64,000 nt of DNA, taken from contig NC_092805.1 of the NCBI RefSeq assembly GCF_040954645.1, positions 21,664,741 to 21,728,740 of the forward strand, given 5' to 3'. The translations under genes were made by a program, and so were the position numbers. The notes beneath the pieces are model-generated. The model saw nothing but the letters and a program-made list of their open reading frames with translations. It was not told where the DNA came from and made no database searches. Shown one piece after another: positions 34,025 through 45,671 of this stretch. Source of the DNA: Diabrotica undecimpunctata (taxonomy: Eukaryota > Arthropoda > Insecta > Coleoptera > Chrysomelidae). Numbering within the stretch: position 1 is the stretch's first letter; each line of letters starts with the position of its first letter.

Positions 34025-36700
34025 ATGTACATATTAACTAATGCTAATGATTTGTGTAATACTGCCAGTTATTGTAATTTATCTCAAATTAATGTGATAC
34101 CTAATAGCAGAAATACTTTTCTCGACTTAGTTTTTTCTAGTTTATGTAATATAATTGTGTCGGAACCATCAGATCCCTTGTTTGACAAATGTGTCCATCA
34201 TACTCCAGTTTCTTTGGGATTGTTTGTTAATGTTAACTCATCAACTTTGAATTATGAAGAATACTTTGTAGACTTCAGAAATGGTGATTATTTTAGCATA
34301 AATTATCTTTTGGCTGAGATTGATTGGAAATTAGTTTTCATCAACAAAAATATCAACGAGGCTATTGAAACCCTCTATGAAATTCTATACAATTTAATAC
34401 ATAATTTTGTACTCATTAAAAAATATAAAACATTCACATATCCTAATTGGTATAACTGTGATCTAAAATCGCTAATATTAAAAAAGAAAACTGCTCATAA
34501 AACATTCAAACAGACAGGTAGGGTGGAAGATTATAATATATTTTCAAGTATTAGAACTCAGTGTAAAGAACTTACGAATTCACTATATAAACTACATGTT
34601 CAAGAAACTGAAAACAATATATCTGAAAACCTTAGATCATTCTGGAAATTTATAAATAGTAAAAGAAACTCACATATGTTACCATCAGTTATTAAGTATG
34701 ATGATTATACTGGGGAAAATAGTCAAGAAATCGTTGATATTTTTGCGAACTTTTTTTCTACTGTCTACAATGATGTTGTAGTTAATCAAATTCCTATTTT
34801 TAAATTTGAGAAATCTGCGAATGTAAGCAATTATGTAGTCGACATTAAGGAAATAATTGGTGAGATTCTGAGTAGCCCGTGGAAACTTACCAAGGAACCT
34901 GACGAAGTTCCATTGTATTTTTTTAAAAATGCGTATACACTTTGGCAGAACCAATATACCATTTATTTAACCTAACACTAACATCAGGGATATTTCTCCA
35001 TTTTTGGAAATCTAGTTTTTTAAAACCAATATTCAAGTCTGGTCAGAAAGAAGATAAAGCTGAAAATTACCGTGCAGTTTGTATACAATCAGAGTTACCA
35101 AAACTATTAGATTTTTTTGTAAATAGAATGTTAAGTTTTGATTGTAAAAACATAATAATTGGTGAACAATATGGTTTTAGCCAAGGCAAATCCACAGTTA
35201 CAAATCTCGTGTATTATACAAATTTTATCATTAATGTGTTGGAGTCTGGTTCTCAGGTCGATTCAATCTATGTTGATTTTTCAAAAGCTTTCGATAGAGT
35301 AAATCATGAGATCTTGATTGCCAAACTTTGTGGCTATGACAATAGCGATAAACATTATTTGTCTAATCGTTCTCAAATGGTTAAATATGGTAGTTTTTTG
35401 TCAAAACCAATTCATATAACATCAGGTGTTCCACAATGTTCTCATTTGGGTCCACTGCTTTTTAATATATTTGTTAACGATTTACAAACAGTAATTAACT
35501 CTGACCAATTTCTCTTATTCGCTGATGACATAAAAATCTTCAGATCTATTGCTTGCCTCTCTGATTGTGAATGTTTGCAGTTGTCCTTAAATATTTTTTT
35601 ACGTTGGTGTGAAGTAAATGTTTTAAACTTAAATCTAAAAAAATGTTTTAAAATCACGTTTAGTAAAATGCAGGCTTCGTTTAATAATAATTACACACTT
35701 AATATTAATATTACTGTTCTGCAACAGATACGTCAGGTACGGGATTTGGGTATAACACTGGATAGAAAACTGAACTTTAATGATCATATTAATGACATAA
35801 CTTCACGTGCTCTTAAAATGTTAGGATTTATCCAGAGTAATTCAAAGGACTTTTCAGTTTTTACGTTTAAAATATTAAGGCGGGTACACATATGCGAGCA
35901 GAACTGTTCGCGAACCGTTTGTGAACGCTATATTCGTTAATTTGTACGACGGGACGAACCGCTTGCGAGCTATTCGTTCGTTGCTCGTCAGGAACCGCAG
36001 CCTGTCGGTTTTTGGGACGAACACAAAGAATGTTCGCAGAACTATAAATTGTTTCTGCTAAGTGTGCGATGAGATCATTCGGTTAAACAAAATTGCTGAA
36101 CGAGCGCGGCTTATTCAAAAGTAACGAGAGAAATTAATAACAGATAATCTAAACAAAATACCGAAATGTTTAGAATAACGAAGTAAATTAATTCTCGGTT
36201 TGTTATTAGATACTTAGGGTATTGGATAGCCTGAACATAAACATATTTCCAACGAACTCTTCGCGAACAGCTCACGAGCAGTTCGTAAACAGTTCGGCTC
36301 GCATATGTGTACCCACCTTTATACTGTTCTCTAGCGCGATCAATTAGAATATTGCTGTATTATGTGGTGTCCTTTTTATAATACCCAGAAAACTCAATTA
36401 GAAAAAGTTCAAAACAGATTTTTAAGGATATGTGGTTATAAAATGGGTTATAACGTGGAGATGTGGAGATTATAATTACAGTTATATTCTTAATCAACTT
36501 AAAATGAACAAATTAGAGACAAGAAGAGCTGAATTCGAATTATATTTTTTACATAAGGTTCTAAATGGATTTATTAATTGCCCTGAAATTTTGGGTTTAT
36601 CTCATTTAATATACCTATGCGAAGAACCCGTAATTCTGACCTGTTTTTTTAATATAAAATAAAATAGACAATGTAAGAAACACTCTGCTTTGGGTTTTTA
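34025..36700 (+). mobile_element. Jockey-type LINE ORF2, long relic
   Basis: Frame 1 (34025-34975) holds the end of the endonuclease (NTFLDLVFSSLCNI, a VHHTPVSLGL motif with the catalytic H region) and the linker to the fingers. Frame 2 (34942-35877) holds SSFLKPIFKSGQKEDKAENY, GFSQGKSTVTNLVYYTNFI, DSIYVDFSKAFDRVNHEILI, ITSGVPQCSHLGPLLFNIFV, FLLFADDIKIFRS and VRDLGITLDRKLNFNDHIND. After the MITE at 35878-36318 it resumes with YCSLARSILEYCC, FYNTQKTQLEKVQNRFLRIC and a broken C-terminus. The catalytic FADD box is intact. One frameshift near 34950 and later stops inactivate it. Confidence 0.85.
35878..36318. mobile_element. GTTCG-rich Harbinger-type MITE, copy in Jockey
   Basis: TIRs AGGCGGGTACACATATGCGAG and the complement of CTCGCATATGTGTACCCACCT, with TTA on both sides (35875-35877 and 36319-36321). 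Excision on paper restores the Jockey reading FKIL-YCSLARS. Related copies are at 54225-54868, 54350-54801 and 54913-55375. No coding capacity. Confidence 0.88.
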
Positions 36701-37034
36701 TGCTGATTGTTAATTGATAGAGCTATAAAGTTCGACCTTCTGTATGTAGAAAGTATTCCAAAAAATATAATGTAAATCCATTTTTAAATTTTAGGTAGGT
36801 CCCGTACCATTTTAACTGGTTTTAGCTAAATTAATAATTCTCATGTTTTTATTTCCATTCTTTCTCTTATATGAGCCCTAACAACTATATGTTGAAACAA
36901 GCAGTTATTTTGCGAATAAAATACCAATTTACCGAAATTCTTTTATTTAAATATTTTAAATTGTAAAGCAAAATTTTTTATGTGGCATGGAATTATTTTT
37001 ACGGTTTAATTATATATTTTATGTTGATTACTAT
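36701..37034. other. No recognisable gene
   Basis: AT-rich sequence between the Jockey relic and the piggyBac element. Confidence 0.45.
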
Positions 37035-37038
37035 TTAA

Positions 37039-39753
37039 CCCTTTCGCTCACGACTTTTTGTTTTACAAACAAAAATTCTAAAATTGAAGATACAAAATAG
37101 ATGATTTTTTTTAAGATTTTTAATATAATTTACAAAATTTTCTACTTTCCCAATTAAGAGTTATAGTATGTATCCAAATGTATACATTGTGACTTGCAGG
37201 TAAAATTGATTAATTAAATTTTTATATGTAAAATAAAATAAAATGGTGATTTCTGTATATAGAATTGGTACTTATTATAAAAACTCATTACAAACTTTTA
37301 TTTATTTATTATGAAATGCCAAAAAACAGTTTTTATTTTTTTGCAAACATAAGTGAATGTTACATTTGACACACATAATACGACTTTGTCCTTTACAACC
37401 AGGATTTTTACATCTTGATGCATATGAATTTCCGTCAAAAGAAGGTAAGTGTCCTGTGTTATCATATCTGACATCTGGAATTGGTCTGGTTTCAGACTTG
37501 GCCTTTTTGGGTGTCGAAGAAGTATTTTCAGAATCTTGCTGATAGCGGTCGTCCTCTTCTTTTATTATTGCATTTGTTAACTTTTATTAGAGCTTCTGCT
37601 ATGTAAGCTCTAAAGGCCAATAAATCTAAAATTTCATTTTTTCGAATCCCAAGTGCTGTGGCTTTGCTTTTATATTCTAGCCATGCATTACAACAAGCAA
37701 GGTCTATTCCGTGTGCAAACATTCGAAGTGTCCATTTTCGTGACCGTATAAAAGTTCGATATAATGTTAACAAAAAATCTAATTTATCAACACCACCCAT
37801 AGCTGAATTATAAGTCTTTACGACTTCTGGTCTAGGAACATCAATATATTTTTTTTGTATTTTATCCCATCGCCTGCAGGTGTCTGGTGTCCCTTTACCT
37901 ATGTAATTAGATGCCAACACAACACTTTTATTGTCATACCATTTTGTTAAAATTACTTCACCATCTTTACTTATCAGTTCTTCAATAGTTCCTCTGCCTC
38001 TCTGTTTCATAACTTGGTCGTTGGAAAATGGTGGTTTGTGGAATCTATCAACGCGAGCTGTGCAGCATGCATAAATGTGTTTATTTCGCAAATATTGAAG
38101 AACATTGTAATTAGAAAAATAATTATCAAAATGTAATTGAACATTTGCTACAGTAATTCTTTCAGCCAATGTTGAGATCACTGCACCTGCAAGTCCGAAA
38201 ATATCAGAGTGATTTTGTATCAACTCTGTTGATGAGCCTTGATAAATTATGAAGTCATACATCAACCCACTGCGGCCACACAAAGCAAAAATTTTGATGC
38301 CCCATTTTGTGGGTTTATTTTTAATATATTGTTTTATGTTTACCTTTGAATGGAACCATCTGCTCATCGATACATAATTCTGATTCCAAAGGAAGTGATA
38401 AGCATCTTTGTCTAATAGCATTATATAAAGGTCTGACTTTCCACATCCTATCACTATTTTCTGGGTTTTTAGTGACGTCAACCATATGAACATTTTGTCT
38501 TAGTTTATAAAATCTATTTACAGGCATACTATTAGCAATTAAAGGTATCTCTAGCTTTGATTGCCAGTAACATTTTATGCGTGGATAGTGTAAATTACCC
38601 ATTATTATATGGATGCCAACAAATGTTTTCATCTCATCTACACTTGTAGGATGAAATCTAACTCCCTGCTGTACTGCAAATAAATTGGTCTTTTCAGTCA
38701 AAAGTTCAAAAATATCGTTCGAAAAGTATTGACTAAAAAAATAAAATGGGCTTTCTAATTCAATAAAATCTTTGTTGGTATTCTTGTACCATTTTACTGT
38801 CGGTGTAATGTAAACCAGCCCTGATCGCCACTGAATGTCTTTTTTCAGTGTCAGCTCATTATTTTCCATAAATTTTTGAATAGTTTCTTGTTTTTCTGAT
38901 TTTGTTTTCTGTTTTATTACCTTCTGAAATTTAGCTGGTTCTATACAGACACCTGATGTACTTGGCTGGGGTATATTTACAACTGACTCTGCATCAACTT
39001 CCTCAATATTTTCATATGTCCTGTCCTGTTCTTCAGTTTGATGCTCCTCTTCACCGACACCTTCTTCAACATTTTCCAGATCAAAAAGGTCTTCAATATC
39101 ACTCAAATCATCCATCCATCCAGTATTCTCCTCTTCGTCACTAAGACAGTCGATGTCCGAAAGACCCTTCTCCATTTCTTCCAATAGCTCTTCTGCTGTC
39201 AAGGGTTTCTTTAGATTACGTTTGGTACTCTAAAATACAAAATATACTTACTCCTATTGAGAAAAAATAATAAATAGATTCTACTTACCATGATTTTTTC
39301 ACCTTTTCGTTCACACTGTGTCCAATTGAATACAACAAATTATAACATCAATTGTCTATTATTTCACACTGTATGCAATTGAATACATCAATTTCAGATA
39401 CTAATAATCGTATTACTGTTAATTACCTAAATTGTCCAACTGAATATTAGCATAAAGATAACCTTTCTCAACAATACACAACATTCAGTACATGTTATAT
39501 TCTCATAGGTTATGTCCAGTTGATAATTTAGAAAGTGATGTAATGAGATCGCGAAGTCACCATAGCAACCTCTCTCAATAATTGTTTTTTAAGTTTATCT
39601 ACTTAACCATAGATGGCAACACATATCGTATATGGAAAATTTAATCCTACTGATATTGAATATATTAGGAATAAAAGGAAAATTTCCGCTAAATTTGTAC
39701 GTAGAGGTATTCGAATTTGATGTATTCAATTGAATACACTATGAGCGAAAGGG
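37039..39753 (-). mobile_element. Nearly complete piggyBac-type transposon
   Basis: TIRs CCCTTTCGCTCA and the complement of TGAGCGAAAGGG are bordered by TTAA at 37035-37038 and 39754-39757. The 2.7-kb interior carries a full-length transposase with few lesions. ATTGAATACA-type motifs recur in the right subterminal 450 bp (39310-39740) and may be binding sites. Confidence 0.93.
37302..39291 (-). pseudogene. piggyBac transposase, two frameshifts
   Basis: DDE-type cut-and-paste transposase acting at TTAA. An acidic N-terminal part is followed by the catalytic core: ESELCIDEQMVPFKGK holds the first aspartate (about residue 279 counted from 39202), NVQLHFDNYFSNYNVLQYL the second, and YNSAMGGVDKLDFLLTLYR the third. 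The C-terminal cysteine-rich finger CKNPGCKGQSRIMCVKCNIH ends at a stop at 37302-37304. A one-base shift right after VPFKG (about 38345) and another after KRGRPLS (about 37540) break the frame. The start is probably the ATG at 39291-39289, followed at once by GTAAGT. A 59-bp intron (39288-39230) would join it in phase to STKRNLKKPLTAEELLEEME. Either shift could be an assembly error. Confidence 0.88.
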
Positions 39754-39845
39754 TTAAATAATTGTTTGATAATCGAAAAATTCTGACAACTAAATATTGA
39801 AACAATAGGTTTTTAACAAATAAAAATTAATAAGGCGTAACGTTG

Positions 39846-40195
39846 CCCTGATTTTGGTCTAGGGAAGAGAAATGAAAGGGGAGACAGATTAAAACTGTTT
39901 GTAGGGGAAGAAGAATTCTTCAAACTACCACCAAGACGTTTGTATACTTGGGTCTCTCCGCAAGATCAACCAGAAAACATAATACGGAATCAAATTGATT
40001 ACATAATGGTGAACAAGAGATTCCGTAATCGTAATTGATGCCTATCGGTTAAAAGTTAACCCGGTGCTGACATATCGTCAGATCATGTTCCTGTTATTGG
40101 TAAATTTAGGTTTAGATTTAAAAAGGTTACAAAAAAGAATAGCAACAAAAAATGTGATATGGGAAGACTAAAAGATAAGGAAACAAAAGATACAG
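39846..40195 (+). pseudogene. RTE-like LINE endonuclease fragment
   Basis: The + strand reads GRGERNERGDRLKLFVGEEE, KLPPRRLYTWVSPQDQPENI, IRNQIDYIMVNKRFRNR and, after a frame break, PGADISSDHVPVIGKFRFRF. These are the C-terminal motifs of an apurinic-type endonuclease: RRxTW, the catalytic QIDYI and the SDHxPV histidine. The first half of the domain and the reverse transcriptase are missing. It is of the same RTE group as the piece at 2576. Confidence 0.75.
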
Positions 40196-40299
40196 TCGCA
40201 CTCTATGCGACTTTCCTCCAATACTCTCATATTACGCGGTTAATTTCTATTGTATTGAGTGCTTTGTGAAAGTGTGCGAAAGCCAGGACGAATCCATCA

Positions 40300-41621
40300 T
40301 CATCCAGCCCCATTTTCACATCCATTGTTGGATATAGGCCTCCTCCAAACGTCTCCAGTTCTCTCTATCTCTAGCTGCTGCGATCCAGTTTGTTTCTATT
40401 CTCCTTAGGTCGTCGGTCCATCGGGTGGGTGGTCTGCCTCGACTTCGCTTGTCCGCTCTTGGTCTCCACTCCAATAATCTCTTCGTCCATCTTCCGTCTT
40501 CCATTCTAGCAACATGTCCAGCCCACCTCCACTTTTGTTTATTGATTCGCAGTATAATATCGTCTACGCCAGTTCGTCGGCGTATCTCCTCATTTCTCAC
40601 GCGATCTTTCAAGGTCAGGCCCAGCATTGATCTCTCCATTCGCCTTTGTGTTACCCTCAGTTTTTCGGCAGTAGCTTTCGTTAAAGTTAGGGTCTCTGCT
40701 CCGTAGGTCAAGACTGGTAAGATGCATTGGTTAAATGCCTTCCTTTTCAGGTGAATTGGGGTATTTGTTTTAAAAATGTCTCTCATCCTTCCATATGCCG
40801 CCCATCCCAACGTGATTCGTCTATTTAGCTCGCAGGTTTGGTTGTCTCTGGTTATTCTGATTTCATGACCCAAGTATGTGTATTTATCGATTAATTCTAC
40901 CTTGTTGTTATTGATCTGTATCTCTTCGCTGGGAACCATATTGGTCATCATTTTGGTTTTCTCGAAATTTATCTCCAGCCCACTTTCTTGTAGTATGTCA
41001 TTCAGTTCTTGGAGCATGTCTTTGATCTCTCCCAGATTATCTGACAGAAGCACGATATCGTCCGCAAAACGTAGATGGTTTAATCTTTCTCCATCGATGG
41101 ATATTCCTTTCTGTTGCCATGTTAGTTTTTTAAATGCATACTCAAGAACGGTAATGAACAGCTTTGGTGACATGGTATCACCTTGCCTGACTCCCCTTTT
41201 TATCTTTATTTTATTAGTTGCTGAATGTAGACTTATGGTTGTTGTGGCATTTTCATATATATTTTTAACTATATCACAATATCTGTGGTCGACCCTGCAA
41301 TCTTGTAGTGCTCTTAAGATGGGCGGTAGTTCCACTGTATCAAACGCCTTTTTAAAGTCTACAGATATCAATGCCAATGGTTTTTAGGCACTGCAGGTGA
41401 TCGCTTGTGCCGCAATTAGGGCGGAAACCGGCTTGTTCCCGAGGTTGGTAAAAATCCAGCTTTGTCTCTAATCTGTTCGTTATTATTCGGGTGTATAATT
41501 TCGGTGTATAATTAAGGACGAATACTCGGTTGTATTCGACTGTATATCTAACTACCTCATCAGCTGCAAATAGGATTGGAAACAAGGAACTGTGCTCTGT
41601 CCATGTGCCATGGGGTTGCAT
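40300..41621 (-). pseudogene. RTE-like LINE reverse transcriptase, long open relic
   Basis: Minus strand: TRIITNRLETKLDFYQPREQ and AGFRPNCGTSDHLQ (41540-41390), then after a short scrambled join the open frame 41377-40316. This has ALISVDFKKAFDTVELPPIL, IKRGVRQGDTMSPKLFITVL, the catalytic box LNHLRFADDIVLLSDN, DKYTYLGHEIRITRDNQ, the thumb GAETLTLTKATAEKLRVTQR, KQKWRWAGHVARMEDGR and GRPPTRWTDDLRRIE. It stops at 40316 and is followed by a (GAT)n tail (about 40298). The palm and thumb are uninterrupted, so this is one of the youngest LINE copies here, though 5'-truncated. Confidence 0.85.
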
Positions 41622-41639
41622 CTTCTTGTCTACTGTTGG

Positions 41640-43060
41640 GGTAAAATTTTGAATGGATTGGGGTCATTAGTGTTGGAACATTAGTCTTATTTAACACCTT
41701 TCGTATGTAAGAAGACCTAAGTGGCCTTGGGTTTCTGACTTTAAAAGTACTTGATTTTCTCTGTAGATTTATTTTACGGATATACGCGGCTGGTACTTGC
41801 TTCTTTCATTGCAATCGGAACGGAGTCGAATTCCTTGCGTGAATGAAAAAATCTGAAATCTTTTTGCAAATCTTTGCTTTACGTGTTTAAAGTGTTTTAA
41901 AGTTCTTTAAATGAATTTGAATGTTTTTGCACGGGCTTGGACTAATATTTAGCGTGACCCGAAATATCGTAACCTTCCGGTATACAGTAATATACATACA
42001 TATTAACTTTTTTATAACAACTCGGGAGTGACTGATTTGATTAATTTTGATTTTGAAATATTTGTAGAAGTCCAAGGAAGGTTTAAAAGGTGAGAAAATA
42101 TGATGAAATGAAATTGCAAGGAGAATAGTAAAATCAATAATTTTATTTTCACATGCAAACAATTATATAAACTGCTTTGGATTGACGTCACTAAAACCGT
42201 GGCTATCTTACGTCTATTTACTTTTTTTTACTTTTTACGCGAATGATTGGAGTTCAATTTCCTGACGAGGAGAAATTTTTTTTTATTAAATCCATTATAA
42301 TGAAATATATATAATGATAATCAAAATGAAGTAATTAAACATAAATACAAGATAATAATGAAAATGTAAATGTTGAGTAAATGCTATATTATATTTAACA
42401 CATTTTGAAAATTAGTAAAATCATTAAACACAATTTTTAAAGAAAAAAATTAGAATTTTTAAATTTTAAAGAACGTAAATGTGTATAAATAAAAATATTA
42501 AAAATTCAGTAATAAGCAGACATAAAATTTCATTAACCCACATATAGTAAAAACGCGCTATAAGAAGTATTCGCTTCTGCCGGCACTTCCCAAGTGCCAT
42601 GCGTGTTTTGTAATTCAAATATATTGTGAATATAAAATTGTCTTAGTCGAAATCAACCGTGTTCTTCATACTCCGTGATTCCCTTTTTATTTTTAGGCTT
42701 ATAGGGGTCTTTCGTAAACTTTCTAATAGACGATGTAATACTAGTTCTTCGATAATTACTATTATCGATGCTGTTTCATTTTTATATGTTGAATTTGTAA
42801 CGATAAGACTACCAAAGAGAATTGAAGTACTATTGTAAAAATAATACCTCAATCAACCATGAGAGCTTATCGTCTATATCTTGCCTAGCTCAGTATCTCA
42901 AGGGTGAGTTCGTCTTGGCTTAAACTAGGGATTGAACCTGAGTTCTCAGTTGATAGCAAATAAGACAAATTTTAACCAAACATATTTATTTAAATGAATA
43001 AGAAAACAATAATTAACCCTGCCAAAGCTTAACAGTTAGTAAGTGTTACTTATTGCTTCG
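41640..43060. other. No recognisable gene
   Basis: AT-rich intronic sequence. A 45-bp segment at 42296-42340 (ATAATGATAATCAAAATGAAG core) recurs at 53745-53780. Nothing else stands out. Confidence 0.4.
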
Positions 43061-43184
43061 ATGGGCTGCTTGTGTGTTCTAGCTGTTGGGTCCTCCAATT
43101 AGAATTTGTGGCTTCTGGAGAGCTGCAGTCACAGGTGGCTGTATGTCCTGACCAATTGTTGAAATCCAAATAAGGTGGTTGATA

Positions 43185-43258
43185 TAAAGCCAATAAAACC
43201 AATAAAATTTTGATATGTCCAATAAACCAATAAAATGTCCAATAAACCAATAAACCCA
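43185..43258. repeat. CCAATAAA-rich short tandem repeat
   Basis: CCAATAAA is repeated six times with GTCCAATAAACCAATAAA as the larger unit. Confidence 0.7.
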
Positions 43259-43389
43259 AGAGAATTTGTAGACCATAAAAATGAGTCTTATAATAATTTT
43301 TGCCTTCTTTTATAAATTTCAAAAAGAGGCAAAAAAAATAATCCCACTACAGAAAAGTTGTTTTGACAGAAAGTGGGAGACTGAATGAA

Positions 43390-43730
43390 GGGAGACCACG
43401 TTTCAGACCCGTATGTTAACACTGGCCTTATTAGTGTTTTCTATATGGTAACTTTAATTTTTCTGGGTAGTTTTGGGGCCATATGTTTCCTCAAGCCATA
43501 ATAGCACTTATTGGCAAGCACTATTCTTCTTTTAATTTCTTCGCGGATATTGTTGTCTTTGGTCAGCAGCGAGCCCAGGTAGACAAAGGTGTCCACACCT
43601 TCCAGTTACAGATCATTAATTAATAGTCTAGTTATCTGGTTGCCTGATCTAGTACAATACATATACTTGGTTTTCTGTGCGTTTATTTTTAATCCCACTC
43701 TATCAATGTTAGTGTGCAATAATATTTAGA
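43390..43730 (-). pseudogene. RTE-like LINE reverse transcriptase fragment
   Basis: Minus strand: LKINAQKTKYMYCTRSGNQI, then EGVDTFVYLGSLLTKDNNIR, EEIKRRIVLANKCYYGLRKH and KTLIRPVLTYGSETW. These are the post-catalytic palm and thumb of an RTE-group reverse transcriptase. Two stops. Both ends are truncated and no tail was found. Confidence 0.75.
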
Positions 43731-43910
43731 GTGTCACCACGCCCTGACAAGGGTTAAAGGAATGAGGAGGAGGAGGAGAATGCATTGACAAGATCCAATA
43801 TTCCTCATTATATTTAACTGCCTTTTGGTTGCTATTAACAATTTGAATAGTAAAAAAAAAAGAAATATAATTATTAAACCTGATCCTAATTGCAGTGCAT
43901 TCATTCATTC

Positions 43911-43915
<5 letters not shown>

Positions 43916-43978
<63 letters not shown>
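43916..43978. repeat. (TA)n microsatellite
   Basis: About 31 TA units, directly abutting the Penelope-type terminus at 43979. Confidence 0.95.
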
Positions 43979-43981
<3 letters not shown>

Positions 43982-44107
43982 TTGAAATTTCCACAGAAGC
44001 TATATGTGCTTTCTGTGGTTTTTCGGGTCTGACTCCGCGTTGAATAATGTTGGTTGTGAGAAAAACCATTACTTTGACGACGTTTCGGCAAGGTCGACCT
44101 TGTCGAA
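43979..44107 (-). mobile_element. Penelope-type terminal segment, minus orientation
   Basis: Minus strand contains the palindromic stem AAGGTCGACCTT, then GCCGAAACGTCGTC and an AT-rich run ending at the TA microsatellite. The stem-GCCGAAACGTCG order is typical of Penelope-like termini. It is joined head-on to the GIY-YIG relic on the + strand. Confidence 0.6.
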
Positions 44108-44620
44108 ACCGCCGACGAAATAGCAGTAAACAATGGATACAACGAACAAACTATAAATCAAATTTTAAATCAAAAACTACATAAGAAACCTCTGAAATTA
44201 GTATTTCCACCACCAGACAAAAAACCTAGTACCTTCTGCTCGATTACATATACAGGCACGATATCAACTAAAATAGCTAAACACATAAAAAAGAAAAAGC
44301 ACTTACACAGTGGTGTATATAAACTTAAACGGTGCTGCCCAAAAACTTACATCGGCCAAATTGATACAACTTTCAACAAACGTATATCTGAACACAAAAG
44401 GGCTTTCAATAATAGAAAACAAAATTCTACATACGCACTTCCCCTTCTAGACCATAATCATTCTTTTAATGGCCAATTTCAAATTCTCTACATACAAAAT
44501 AAAGACCTTAAACTATCTTTATGAGAATCTATGGAAATTAACAAATTAAAAAATACATACATAATTCTGAATGATTAATTTAGGACAAATAGTTCTAACT
44601 TCCTTAACTTATTCAGTTGA
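44108..44620 (+). pseudogene. Penelope-like element, GIY-YIG endonuclease relic
   Basis: The + strand reads KPLKLVFPPPDKKPSTFC, then HSGVYKLKRCCPKTYIGQID, TTFNKRISEHKRAFNNRKQN, STYALPLLDHNHSFNGQFQI and, after stops, MEINKLKNTYIILND. GVYKLKC.CPKxYIGQT is the GIY-YIG nuclease core of Penelope-like retroelements: Y, YIG, the catalytic R in KRISEHKRA, and H..N further on. The reverse transcriptase upstream is missing. In-frame stops near 44523 and 44576 inactivate it. Confidence 0.88.
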
Positions 44621-44639
44621 ACACTATAAAGTACAAACG

Positions 44640-44770
44640 TATACCAAAAATTTATCACTTAAGAAAGGCACTCTGCCGAAACAGCTGAAGTGATAACAAA
44701 TTATAATAAATTTTGTGGAAGTGTTGAAAACAAAAGTTTTCAGCGTTTTATTGTTAGATAAAATGAATTT
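44640..44770 (+). mobile_element. Penelope-type 3' terminal segment
   Basis: CACTTAAGAAAGGCACTCTG is followed by CCGAAACAGCTGAAGTG. The stem GGCA-CTC-TGCC is directly followed by GAAAC, downstream of the GIY-YIG relic in the correct orientation, and by an AT-rich stretch. Confidence 0.65.
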
Positions 44771-45546
44771 TCATCAAGTAACGGTAGAATCCATCACTTA
44801 ATATTGAACTATTTGAAATTCATTTGCACACTGAAATCTTACAGTATGTTTATGTATGGTTTATTTTTTAATTTCACTAATTTTTGAACTTTTCAATTTG
44901 ATATCCGCGTTTACCTTTTCTGGTTATCGTGGTAACTAGCATTCTGAAATGACTTTCGTAAATTGTTGAATATCTTTCATAAATTACTGTGGTTTTGTAA
45001 CTTTTGTTTACGTAAATACATCCGATATTGTAACACAAAGATTAGGAAATGTGCACTACACTAATTGTCTAAACATTAGTCTACAATACCACGTGTCGAA
45101 AAGTGAAAAATATCGACAAAGACAAAATTTATGGGAGATCATTTTGGTTGGGAACCAACCCATCAATTCAAAAAGTTTTAGACGTCTAAATGTTTTTGTC
45201 CAAATATAACTGAATATCATCAGACAGGCTAGACAAGGTTTGAATAAGACACACCAAACGTTATGACTATAGTACAGCTTTGACAAAATTATCGACAGTT
45301 GCAAGCCTGTCGCAATTAGGTGTAGAAATAAGGGTACATGGAATATAGACAATCACATCACAAAAAATTAAAACAAGAAAAAAATAATAAATCTGCAATA
45401 ATTGGTAATATACCTATCGAATTAAAGATACGATCACAAGAATATACGACGTTCTTTGTAAAATTGTTAACAATGCTCAAAAGAGGGAACGATTCCAAGC
45501 GATTCGAAGAACATAATTAGTTAATTTCAACATATAAAAGTTAATT
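44771..45546. other. No recognisable gene
   Basis: AT-rich intronic sequence. Confidence 0.4.
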
Positions 45547-45671
45547 TGTAACGTTATAAACGTCACATCTCTATTAATTTATATTTAAATAATTATTTCA
45601 TTTGAATTTGTTTATTAATTTATTAATTTCTTTATCTTCAGTTTAATTTTTACTATTTTTCACAAAATAGT
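45547..45671 (+). repeat. LTR-like dispersed repeat R3, copy b
   Basis: TGTAACGTTATAAACGTCA...AATAGT, 125 bp, followed by TGGCGACC. A pyrimidine-rich block (TTTTCTTTTCTTCC and CTCTCTCTTTC) follows from 45686. It is the inverted counterpart of 32986-33111. Confidence 0.45.

Noticed and set aside
40878..41387. 169-codon + strand open frame
   Set aside because: It is the mirror of the RTE reverse transcriptase on the minus strand.
43825..44142. Open frames with long tyrosine-isoleucine runs on both strands
   Set aside because: They are translations of the (TA)n microsatellite.
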